The notes below the pieces were generated by a model, which was not told the DNA's origin, ran no database searches, and saw only the letters and a program-made list of their open reading frames with translations. Positions 1 through 8,043 of a stretch of DNA of 10,793 nucleotides are shown piece after piece. The stretch comes from Pinguiococcus pyrenoidosus (taxonomy: Eukaryota > Sar > Pinguiophyceae > Pinguiochrysidales > Pinguiochrysidaceae): the NCBI GenBank assembly GCA_019677205.1, contig JAAMXY010001372.1:1-10793 (forward strand). The letters run 5' to 3'. The translations under genes were made by a program, and so were the position numbers. Every line of letters starts with the position of its first letter. The first letter of the stretch is position 1.

Positions 1-558
1 TTGATACGGCCTTCCCATTCCTACAGTAAGGCCCGTCCAAAAAGGCACAAGCCGCTGAGGGCGGTGGCACCGCTAGCAGCCAGCCAGGTCACTCGATGCG
101 GATCTCTTCTTGCGCCAACCCTTTCCTCCAGTATCTGCTGCTGCGGGGACTGGAGCGAGCAGCCCTTTCCGGTACCCGGGCAGCAGATCCTCGGGGAGAA
201 CGAACCCATGCTCCATTCCGTTTTCAATCCACGACTCACGGCTCGAAGCCGCCTTACCATCGTCCACGACGATTCGACTGCAACATGGCCGCAAACATCC
301 TCTCGTTCCTGCCCGAGCGACAAAGACCGTCAACACAGCAGCTCGACGCACGTGCGAGCGTCCTTTTTGGGATTCTCATCTGTGCTGAGTCAGCGTTCTC
401 CGCTCCTGTACGGCGGGACAGAAACGAAAAACAGCCGCCACATCGCAGCCTCAGGTCAGCCAACCGATGAAGGTATTTGCTGTGGTATGCGTCCTGCTGT
501 AAAATTTTCGAGTAGCGCGGCAAACAATTGCGGGAGTATCCTGCTTTGAAACCCATTG

Positions 559-612
559 ACCAATCGCATCAAGGTCTTGTATTCCTTCATCTTCTTACGA
601 GAAGCGATTGGT
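559..612. repeat. Inverted CCAAT-box pair
   Basis: ACCAATCGC at 559-567 is repeated as its exact reverse complement GCGATTGGT at 604-612, with a 36-nt spacer. This is a perfect 9-bp inverted repeat, and each arm holds a CCAAT pentamer, the core bound by NF-Y type factors. The spacing is too long for a simple terminator hairpin. Paired promoter elements are the more natural reading, but this is inference. Confidence 0.4.
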
Positions 613-678
613 AAAATTTTCGTTCTGGAAACGGTCGAGAATCCATCTGCCCAGTCGAAGGGAAAGATCACGAGATGT

Positions 679-696
679 TATAAGGCCCATATATGG
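679..696 (+). promoter_or_regulatory. TATA-like site and CArG-type palindrome
   Basis: TATAAG at 679-684 is followed by CCATATATGG at 687-696. The second is a perfect 10-bp palindrome that fits the CC(A/T)6GG consensus of SRF/MCM1-type MADS factors. The inverted CCAAT at 607-611 lies about 70 bp upstream of the TATA-like hexamer, a classical promoter spacing. The nearest downstream gene on this strand starts at 980. No transcription start is visible, so the assignment is tentative. Confidence 0.25.
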
Positions 697-979
697 CTCA
701 ATCTTTTGTGCATGCATCTCCGGCGCATTCGCTTCGCAAAAAGCGGTAGCGGCACCGGTCCGACAAGCCTCTCTCGCACCCCGCTCATTCTCTGGCCGCC
801 CGTGGCGAGCACTGAGGCGCCAGGAAAGTTGCACTTTCAGGTACTGGCTGGAAAAGAGTCAGCGCATCGCATCTTGGAGAAGCAGCTCCTCGACACGGCA
901 GTCTTGACTGCAACACCACCGTTTGCGTGGTCATCGTCGCCTCCCCAGATTTTGGGCGTTTCGTTCGTGTCTTGGCGGG

Positions 980-1315
980 ATGGCGGGCTGGACTCGCCGC
1001 GATGCGCCGAAGCCGAAGGGATTTTTCCAGTTCTGTCCAGCTGCTGCGGAGGAGGCTTCGGAGAGGGCCTGTGTTCTCGAGATGACCAGCTCCTTCGGAA
1101 AGCTCACGGATGATCAGTGGCAGAACACGTCGAGACCCTGCACTCTCTGCTGGCGGCGAAGGGAGCTTTTGATCCGGTGTCAGATTGATGAACGGGGCGC
1201 ATGGCACATGGTCTGCGGCAAGTGCTGGCCGGAAGTTAGCGGAGGTGTCACTGACGGAGATGAACAGCATCCGCATTTCAGATATGGAGGAATTTGGACA
1301 GCAAACCACAAGTAG
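980..1315 (+). CDS. Small double-CxxC protein of unknown function
   Basis: A 111-residue protein read from the first in-frame ATG, which has G at -3 and +4. The frame stays open upstream to 923 without another ATG, so an upstream exon is possible; a second ATG at 1082 would give 77 residues. The C-terminal half is the convincing part. It has C54-x2-C57, C67, then C79-x2-C82-W, followed by a dense motif VSGGV-x-DGD-x2-HPHFRYGG-x-W at residues 86-106. Two CxxC pairs suggest one structural zinc site. From memory, similar short Cys/Trp/Gly motifs occur in uncharacterised algal proteins, but I cannot verify this. No signal peptide or membrane segment is seen. An antisense frame overlaps it but starts at GTG and has no motif. 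Function unknown. Confidence 0.62.
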   Translation: MAGWTRRDAPKPKGFFQFCPAAAEEASERACVLEMTSSFGKLTDDQWQNTSRPCTLCWRRRELLIRCQIDERGAWHMVCGKCWPEVSGGVTDGDEQHPHFRYGGIWTANHK

Positions 1316-1988
1316 TGACTTTTTTGGGGGGGGGGACTTCCGGAAACGTCTCGCTCCGCCTCTCTGCTCGTGGGCTTCGCCATAGATGATCCTTCGGGAT
1401 GCAGCCATGTGCCCGCACCTGCCAAAAACGCTGAAGCGTACGGAGCATCCCAGATCCTCCTTCTCGGTTCTGGTAACTGGCACGAGGAGGCCCGAAAAAG
1501 CGACGGACACATTGAACCATGAACATCGGCGAGCTTCCTAGCAGACAGGGAGGATTCCACCATTCATCCCGCCTCGTCCCGAGATCCAATCTGCGCACCT
1601 CAACGGAGCTAGGCCGGCGCCCCCCATTGGCCTCCAGCAAAGACTCCTGATCCTGCAAGTCAGAGCATAGGCGAATAGAATCCACCTTTCATTGGCGCAG
1701 CTCTTTCCTTGGTGACGGCGAACGAATCACCGTCGTCAGCGAGGCACGCTTCAGAAGCGTATTCCGCATGAACATGTCCTGCATATGTCACGCGGCGGCT
1801 CCCGCGACCAATCAGCAGCCGAGAAGCCGCCGGGCGCCGCCTTCTCCTCTCAACTTCTGCACCTGCCTCGTCCCGCATACGGTCTCCTGGCGCCAATCAT
1901 ACGCCGCAGGCCTGGCGCCGCGTCGCCTGCATGAGCTAAGTCTCGCGTCGCAGCGTCCGAGGCGTCACCCAAGAGCTGTGCGACTGCG
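1316..1988. promoter_or_regulatory. Intergenic region with CCAAT cluster
   Basis: No convincing coding frame is present. CCAAT pentamers occur on the plus strand at 1586-1590, 1808-1812 and 1893-1897, and in inverse orientation (ATTGG) at 1626-1630 and 1691-1695. Five in 312 bp compares with roughly 0.6 expected on both strands for equal base frequencies. They lie 90-400 bp upstream of the ATG at 1989, so this is probably that gene's promoter. A homopolymer tract near 1320 is listed separately. Confidence 0.4.
1320..1335. repeat. T6G10 homopolymer tract
   Basis: Six T are followed directly by ten G, immediately after the stop codon of the gene ending at 1315. It is the longest homopolymer in the window. 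It could be a natural slippage-prone tract in a 3' untranslated region or a length error in the assembly. Confidence 0.9.
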
Positions 1989-3343
1989 ATGGCGACTCGC
2001 TTGGTCCGGAAGCACTCGGCGCCGCGGGGGATGGTGGCCGAGGCGCCAGTGCAGACCAGGAGGGCCAACTCCATCTCCGGCCTACCGCAAGACAGGCGGA
2101 AGAGGCTCTTGGTTGCCACGCGCTTGCACCTGAGGAACGCCGAGCGCATCCCGTCGCTTGAGCCGCTGAAGGCGTTTCTCAGCAGCTTCTGGGAGGTGCT
2201 GCGCTTGCGTTGCGGCGTGGCTGACGACCGCGAGGGGAAGACCTGCGCGGACGCAATCTACGTGGCGGTTGGCTGCGACGGCAGCCTTGGGCGCCAGTTC
2301 CTGGAGGAGGTGGAAGCACTCGTGCGCATGCTGCCCAACGAGGTCGAGGATCCGCCGATCCGCGTGCTGCCCATCAGCCCCTGGGGCAACTTCTTGGCGC
2401 CCTTGAACCATCTGGTTGGCGTGGCCGCCTCCGGGGGCTTCGACCACATCCTCTTCGCCTCCGTGGAGGCCACCCTGAGCTTCGACGACCTGCGCGTCCT
2501 CGAGACGGTGCTCGAGAGCGGGCCGCATGGGCAGCTCGTCGCCGGCGTCTGCCTTGAAGGCCACGACTTTCGAGCGGCGGCCGCCGGAGGTGTCCGCACG
2601 GTGCCGCTGACCGGTCGGACGATGCCCTGGAACACGCTCGCTCTGTGGGATACGCAGAAGCTGGCCAAGTTCGGATTCCCTTTGGTCGCCGAAGGCATCG
2701 TGCAGCGCCTCGAGGACGAGTTGGTGCCTGGCGGAGTAGAAGAAGGTGCGCGGATCTTGATGTGCAGTTTCCAAGGTCTCGATGCCCAAAGTGTCGCTCA
2801 CGGCCCGTCTCTTGCCTTTTCACGCGCAAACTCAGCCGGTGCGATTGTCCTTGCGCTCCGGCACCTGCATCCGTACTGTGGAGATGCCTGGGTGGTCAAG
2901 CTGACGGGCAGTAAATGGGACACCGAGTCCTTCAGCAGCGACCCAGGACGACAGTTCTGGCACAAAACGTACGTCGTTGCTTCTCTTACCAGCCTTGTCC
3001 GTCATAAGCACTCACCGGGCAAGACATGCACTCGCACACATCTAGGAAACTTCGCAGCAAGGTTGACCGCGTTGTGCAGCAGATGAAGACCCTGCAGCTC
3101 GATCTTGACGATGCCCACGTCAAGCAGATCGATTGCAGCACCGGCGCCTGGAGGGCAGAGCTGGAGCGATACCAGTCTCAGCATCGGCGGCCTCTGCCGG
3201 TCGCGAACCCCATTGCCAAAGCATTTCTCGTCGAGGATGTGAAAGTTGACTTGTCCTTTGTCGTTGTCGTACATGTAGCCGCCTTTGCCGTCATCTGCCT
3301 GATGTCGGTGGCAGACCGGTACCGAAGAGCGCACCAAGCATAG
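1989..3343 (+). CDS. Unknown protein with C-terminal membrane segment
   Basis: Two exons (1989-2968 and 3046-3343) encode 425 residues. The start ATG has G at -3 and +4. The N-terminus is basic (about 45 residues, many R/K, few acids), so an organelle leader is possible. The body contains a VAVGCDGS segment (92-99), a PWGN motif with W132 and a PWNTLALW motif (213-220). This layout faintly resembles GT-A nucleotide-sugar transferases, but I see no clear DxD metal site and do not assign that activity. Splicing joins WHKT to a KLRSK stretch and adds a charged helix-like region and a hydrophobic segment at about 396-416, followed by a short basic tail. It could thus be tail-anchored. Reading through the intron instead gives a 365-residue protein without the membrane segment. 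The stop is 31 bp from the MSH5 stop on the other strand. Confidence 0.78.
2969..3045 (+). other. Spliceosomal intron, 77 nt
   Basis: Donor GTACGT, acceptor ATCTAG, and a CTCAC branch-like site at 3011-3015, 30 nt before the end. It interrupts a Thr codon after its second base (phase 2). Removal joins two frames that are both GC3-rich. The donor hexamer equals that of intron 2 of the EF-hand gene. Confidence 0.75.
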
Positions 3344-3374
3344 ACTTTGTATATACCGTACTTTACCGTAGCTG
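3344..3374. other. 31-bp gap between convergent stop codons
   Basis: The TAG at 3341-3343 (plus) and the TGA at 3377-3375 (minus) leave only 31 bp. It is AT-rich compared with its flanks and contains TATATA. Canonical AATAAA is absent, so any 3' untranslated regions must run into the opposite gene's coding sequence. Confidence 0.75.
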
Positions 3375-5928
3375 TCATAGCTGAGCGAGAAACAGGCGGA
3401 AGCTTTTGAGGTCCTCATCGTCCACTTTCTCCCAGTCCGCCACGCGCAGAAACTCCTCGCACAACCGGAATGCCTTGCTTGCCACAGTCTTGGTGTAGGA
3501 GCACTTCTTGAGCAGCTCGCCCTTCCTGAAGCAACGCTCCACTTCCGCGGCACGCGTGGTCAGGGGCTCCGGCACGCCCGCCTTCTTCGCGCAGAGCCTT
3601 GCGTAGGACGAGTTTGCGCAGCCTGGGCTGAGCTTGAAGAGCGGGACGATGCCGAACGGGTCCACGCCTTGCTGCGGTGCGCTCCTTCCGTGATCGTCCT
3701 GCACCACGATCCTCATCTGATACAGCTGCACCTCGGCAATCGTTTTCATCACGTCACCGCAGGAGCCTGCGTCGAAGAGGTGCGCCGTGGCGAACACTCG
3801 CGAACGCTTCCGCTGCAAGTCGCCCAGCGTTGCGACCAGCAGGCTCAGTCCGTCAACGAAGGCCGTGCCCTTCCCAAACTCGTCAAGAAGGAGAAGCGAT
3901 CTGCTGGTCGCGTTGCGAAGCATCGTTCCAACCTGGTTCAAGTCGATGGTCATGGTGGATTGCATCACGGAGGCGCTTTCGCGGCTAGCGATGCGGCTGT
4001 AAATCGCATCGGTGAGCCCGACCAGCGCGGCAGTGGCGGGCACGAAGGATCCAATGTGGGCGAGATACACGATCTACGCACAGGCAAGAGCGCAGTTAGT
4101 GGGCGGCACCAACACAGCTCTCGGGTTGACGGGTAAGCTTCCGTACCACTCCGACTTGCTTGACATACACACTCTTGCCCGAGGAGTTGGGTCCGGTGAT
4201 CAGCGCCACGCGGTTGTCGTCGTCCACAAAGGTGTCATTTGGGATGTAGCTGGAGACAGTGATCTCTTGCAATGGATGCCTGCCCTCCTTGATGACGATG
4301 ACGTCGTCGGCAGTCACTGCCGGTTTGCTGTAGTTGGAGTCCGTGGCGACGACGGCGAAGGCGATGAGGACGTCTAGGACGGACACCGCGTCGATGGCCT
4401 GCAGCAGATGGTCTTCGTGCTGCAAGACTCGCTCTTCTACTTCTCGGATGATGCTGTTCTGCAGGTCGAGAATCTCTGACTGGATGTCTCCGACCTCCTC
4501 GTCGAGGGCGCAGACGTGGGCTTCTTTGTAGAAGGCTTCTCCCCGCTGCTCGAACACGAACTCCCAGTTGTCCGGAATGAACTCATTGGCGGTGTCCTTG
4601 TGGAGCGCGACGAGGAACCCGATCTGTGGAATGTACTCGACGCGGATTTCATCCAGCAAAGGGATTCCTTGCAGAATCCGGTGCGCACGGTCGTTCAAGA
4701 TCGAGTCCAGGACATCGTAAATCTGCCTCGCGCGGTCAAGGTCGTCGTTCACGCCCTCGTGTACCACCAGGAGCTTCATCTCCTTGCTTTCCGTCCAGTT
4801 CACGACATCGAGAAGCTCGAGGCACTGCGTGAGCGAATCGGATCGGACGGAGCGCCATCCATTTTCGACCAGCGGCGGGAGCCGCGTCCTCGAGCAAAGT
4901 GCGATGATGCTGTCTTTGATCTCCAAGACTGCGACGATGGCCGTCCGCAGCCCGCTCCAGTGCGGATACCGGGAGGTGCCCTTGCGCATCTTGGCAAGCA
5001 CTCGCCCAACGTCCTGGACGCTGCGCAGGGACTTGCGGAACTGCGCAGCGATGTCGCGGCCGTCGATGGACGCAAAGACCTCGACCGCGTCGAGACGCTC
5101 CTGGATTTGGCTTCCGTCCAGCAGTGGCCGCTGCATCCAGCTCCGAAGACATCTACGACCGGGGAGAGTAACCGTCCTGTCCAAGAGAGCGAACAGCGAG
5201 TAGCCCTCCTTGGCCCGTCCCGTGCCGCTCAGCAGATTTGGATGCGCGTCCTTGGAGAATATCTGCAGCGCTCGCTGCGTGCTCACGTCCAGTCGCATGT
5301 GCTTCGCAGTTCCAAGGTGTGCGAGCTTGTGCACCACAAGCTGCTGCCGCTGATCCGGCACTTTCGTGGACATCAGGACCGTGGACACGAGAGCCCCGAG
5401 CGCTCCGACCAGCGACCGTCTCTCGACGGGAATCAGCGTGCACAGCTTCTCAAAGGACAGACCGACGCCATGCTGGGACTCTTGGCCTTGGATCGAAGTA
5501 ACGCAAAGCTGATTGCAGAGCTTGCCGATGGCGTCTTCGTAGCGCCACATCTTGGACTTGATCACTTTGTGCGCTCGCGTCACGTTGCCATTCTCGTCCG
5601 CACAGAGAATGCGCACCATCTTCTCATTCGTCGCAAGCGAGACTGGCAGCAGCATCTCCGTCGGAGACGTCTGCTCGACGACTTCGGAGAGAATGTCCGT
5701 CTGCTTCCCATGAGGCACATCGACGCATTCAACGAGGATCACACTCTCAACGTCTTTGTACATCGCGATCCCAATCTCGGACTTCTGGATGCAGATTGCC
5801 ATCGGGTAGTACGCAGCATCTTCGTCGTCGTCGCTCGCGTCCGTCTTGTCCGCAGCATCCTGTGCAGACTTCGGCGGGAAGTTCGGGCCGGACTTTGGCG
5901 CCTGTTCAGTCTGCTTCTCCCGCGCCAT
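3375..5928 (-). CDS. MSH5: MutS homologue MSH5
   Basis: Two exons (5928-4147 and 4073-3375) encode 826 residues, close to the 834 of human MSH5. In other organisms MSH5 pairs with MSH4 to form a clamp that stabilises Holliday-junction intermediates and promotes meiotic crossovers; it does not do mismatch repair. After a charged 43-residue N-terminus comes the family pattern ICIQ..EIGIAMYKD, with no MutS mismatch-recognition domain. The core (KEGYSLFALLDR) and clamp/lever regions follow, including IPQIGFLVAL. The ATPase has Walker A GPNSSGKS (579-586), split from the next block by the intron, then MTIDLNQV, Walker B with DEFGKGT (658-664) and the FATAH switch histidine. ATP-site residues look intact. 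The ATG at 5928 is chosen because the frame upstream starts only at GTG (5961) and the N-terminal length matches the family. The gene is divergent to the EF-hand gene and convergent with its other neighbour. Confidence 0.95.
4074..4146 (-). other. Spliceosomal intron, 73 nt
   Basis: Donor GTACGG, acceptor GCGTAG, and a perfect ACTAAC-type branch site (CTAAC at 4099-4095). Phase 0. Splicing restores the MSH5 stretch KQVGVIVYLAHIGSFVPA just after Walker A, which matches the family without gap, so this intron is essentially certain. Confidence 0.93.
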
Positions 5929-6412
5929 CCGAAAGCTAGAGTCGGTTTCTGAAAGGCACACAGAGCCTCGAGACGTCCACCAAGTACTTCAAACACGAGA
6001 ATCGGTGCGGACGGTGGGACAGTCTGGAGTGTGCCTGTGCGCTCCAAAGGCTGGCGGACAAAGAGATCGCACCAAAGCCTCAAAGTTCTGTGCGCGGTCG
6101 CCAACGCGTTCGAATCGTCGCGAGGGAAAGCTCGCTCGCCGCGCTGCCTCGTCATTGGCTGGTTGTCAGGGCTTTCCTCGGCCATCACGGGCTTTTGTTC
6201 TTCCGTTGAAACCAAAGTCCGCTTGCCCAAAGCAATCATAGCATCCCGTTGGACCTCTGCTGACCAATCCCAGGAGGCACAGCCGGCCATGCAACGTCCG
6301 CCGAAAACGGAATGCGAAACTTCGCGCATCCAGGACGCCTCGGACTAGCTCGTCTTTGCGCCGTCCGCAGCGGTTAGCGAGCCTCCACTCTCGTGCATCT
6401 TGGGCCAGAACG
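5929..6412. promoter_or_regulatory. Divergent MSH5 / EF-hand intergenic region
   Basis: 484 bp lie between the start codons of MSH5 (minus) and the EF-hand gene (plus). An inverse CCAAT (ATTGG) is at 6154-6158 and a CCAAT at 6264-6268. No TATA box is evident. A minus-strand frame is open from an ATG at 6329 into the MSH5 N-terminus in a different phase; it carries no known motif. It may be chance, or an upstream exon or leader. The region is best read as a shared promoter. Confidence 0.4.
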
Positions 6413-7954
6413 ATGTCTGACATGGCTTTGGCGGTCGACAACCGACTGTACGACAAGCTTCGCTGCAGACTCTCGCGCGATGACGACTTTCGCGGCGCCT
6501 TCCAGATGCTCCTGCAAGCCAGCGGGGTGGGTGACCACAGTGACAAAAATTCGGTTGCTGCCGCGCCGGACAACAGATGCTAACCTGTGTCTTACTACCA
6601 ATGCACTGTCACAGGGCGCTCTGACGTTCCGAGCCCCCCAGCTGCGACGTGCGTTCCGGTCGCTTTTGTCGCAGTCGCTCTCGCACGCGGAGACGGAAGC
6701 GCTCTTCAAGCGTATGGACGTTGACGGAGATGGAGTGCTCTCCCAGGCGGATCTGCAGAGCTGGGTCCACAACCATAAGACGCAGAGCACGTGGCTGGTG
6801 AAGAAGACTCCCCAGTATCTTCGACCGTTGAAAGCACGAGAGGACACGGACTCGCGCGTCGAGGCCAAGGCCGCTCGCGTACTCACGCTCCTGCAGAGCA
6901 AGGTAGAAGGTCTGCGGGGCGGTGCCAGCGAGGCCATCACGATGTTCCCGCACAGAGAGTTCCTGAGCCCGGACGACTTCGCGATCGGCACTGAGAAGCT
7001 TGTTGGTCCGCTCGCCGCGGAAGTCATCGACGCGCTGCTCAAGCAGATTGGCGTAAACTCCGACGGGAACCTTCCTCGGATCCGCTTGCTCAACGTGCTC
7101 AATGGTGAGAACACGTCGCTCGACACCTGTGCACTTGGTGCCCACTGCAGCGGACTCAAGATCCACCAGCCGGGTGACAAGGCGCTTCTCGCGAGTCAGC
7201 TTGCGGCGAACGATGCGTCTCAGGAGCGCAGCATGCCCTCTTGGGTCGCAAAGGGTGGCGCGAAGCGGTACCACGAGAGCACGCCAGCCTGGGAGGCCTC
7301 TCGCGAGAAGGAGCGCTTCAGAAAAACGGCAGAGGCCTCTCGCGTGCCAGGGTACACCGGTTACGTGCCTGGGGTGAAGCTCACCATTGGCGACACCTTC
7401 GGGCGCGCCGCGCACAAGAGCATGACGCTGAATAGAAGAGAAATGCTCGGCTGCCTCGAGAAGCCGGTGCTGCCGGACGCGCTCCACTACGGCACTTCCA
7501 ACAGCCACGAGCGGTGGGGACTTCCCGGCTACGGCGGCTACATGGCCGGCATGCAGTCCGACGCGCTGGTGGGCATGTCGCCCTGGGCGAACCACATTCT
7601 CTTCCCCGACGACTACCAACACGGCACCAGCGTGCAGAAAGCCATCAAGAGTGTAAAGGAAGAGCTCAAGGGCTTTGTCGAGGGGCAGTCGAGCCTACTT
7701 GAGGCGTTCAAGGAGCTTGGCGCGGACGAGCAGAACAAGATTCCGAAGGCCGTCTTCCTCCAGTACCTTCAGAAGACCACGAATGCTGGAAAGGTTGTCA
7801 CAGGTACGTCAAAACTTGCAATGCGGCATTCCAGTCATAGGATTGTAACAAGCTGCCCCTAGGGCACCTTGCCGACGAGATCTTCACTGCGTTGGACGCG
7901 GACGCAGATGGAGCGATCAACATGGTGGACTTCGTACACAGATGTCTCTGCTGA
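6413..7954 (+). CDS. EF-hand protein with PGY-type repeats
   Basis: Three exons (6413-6526, 6615-7803, 7863-7954) encode 464 residues. One canonical EF-hand loop lies at 73-84 (DVDGDGVLSQAD) and another at 446-457 (DADADGAINMVD), the last completed only by splicing in exon 3; both end in Asp rather than Glu. Degenerate EF-like helices precede the first loop. The middle holds PGYTGYVPG (283-291) followed by DTFGR, and PGYGGYMAG (342-350). Such Gly/Tyr/Pro motifs followed by a (T)FG element resemble, from memory, those in ciliary microtubule-associated proteins of the FAM166/DUF2475 kind. A Ca2+-responsive cytoskeletal or flagellar role is therefore a reasonable guess, not a demonstration. No signal peptide or membrane segment is seen. 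The start ATG at 6413 was chosen over one at 6393 because only that frame splices cleanly into exon 2. AATAAA follows the stop by 35 bp. Confidence 0.82.
6527..6614 (+). other. Spliceosomal intron, 88 nt
   Basis: Donor GTGGGT, acceptor TCACAG, branch-like CTAAC at 6580-6584, 30 nt before the acceptor end. Phase 0. It joins the 38-residue first exon to the EF-hand exon as QASG/GALTF. The first exon's frame stops inside the intron, so retention would truncate the protein. Confidence 0.8.
7804..7862 (+). other. Spliceosomal intron, 59 nt
   Basis: Donor GTACGT, acceptor CCCTAG, branch-like TGTAAC at 7844-7849. Phase 1, within a Gly codon. Removal creates the final EF-hand loop; retention ends the protein inside the intron at about 7862. 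It is the shortest intron in the window. Confidence 0.88.
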
Positions 7955-7989
7955 TAGGCTGCGCAGGCGCCTTTCATGATAGTCAAGAT

Positions 7990-7995
7990 AATAAA
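7990..7995 (+). terminator. AATAAA polyadenylation signal
   Basis: A canonical AATAAA lies 35 bp after the EF-hand gene's stop codon and is followed by T-rich sequence. It falls before the stop codon of the convergent GIY-YIG gene (8044), which fits separate 3' ends. Confidence 0.5.
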
Positions 7996-8043
7996 CCTTT
8001 GCTTCATTGTCTCAAAAGTCCGTTGGGCGGAAAGGGGAAAACC

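Larger units (their letters stand above)
1..979. other. Region with no supportable gene
   Basis: Several frames are open here on both strands, but none carries a recognisable domain. Most open stretches begin at non-ATG codons and have the Ser/Arg/Pro-rich look of chance translation. Regulatory-looking sequence lies between 559 and 696 and is listed separately. An upstream exon of the gene at 980 could be hidden here: a GTAC-type donor at 841 and a CCCCAG acceptor ending at 948 exist, but nothing confirms they are used. Confidence 0.5.

Noticed and set aside
456-834. Minus-strand gene with a 58-nt intron joining two frames (GTAAGA donor, AAGCAG acceptor)
   Set aside because: The splice signals are acceptable and the junction keeps a frame open, but the product is about 100 residues with no recognisable feature and crosses the CCAAT/TATA elements.
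785-1510. Minus-strand frame of 241 codons
   Set aside because: Begins at GTG, contains a translated C10 tract, has low-complexity Ser/Pro/Arg composition, and overlaps the motif-bearing gene on the other strand.
2082-2801. Minus-strand frame of 239 codons, rich in His and Gln
   Set aside because: Antisense to the gene at 1989; composition mirrors the opposite strand's codon bias and no domain is visible.
4516-5952. Long plus-strand frame of 478 codons
   Set aside because: It lies wholly antisense to MSH5 exon 1, has no motif, and is explained by the GC-rich third positions of MSH5.
6609-7622. Minus-strand frame of 337 codons
   Set aside because: Antisense to the EF-hand gene; Arg/Val/Leu-rich composition typical of a shadow frame.
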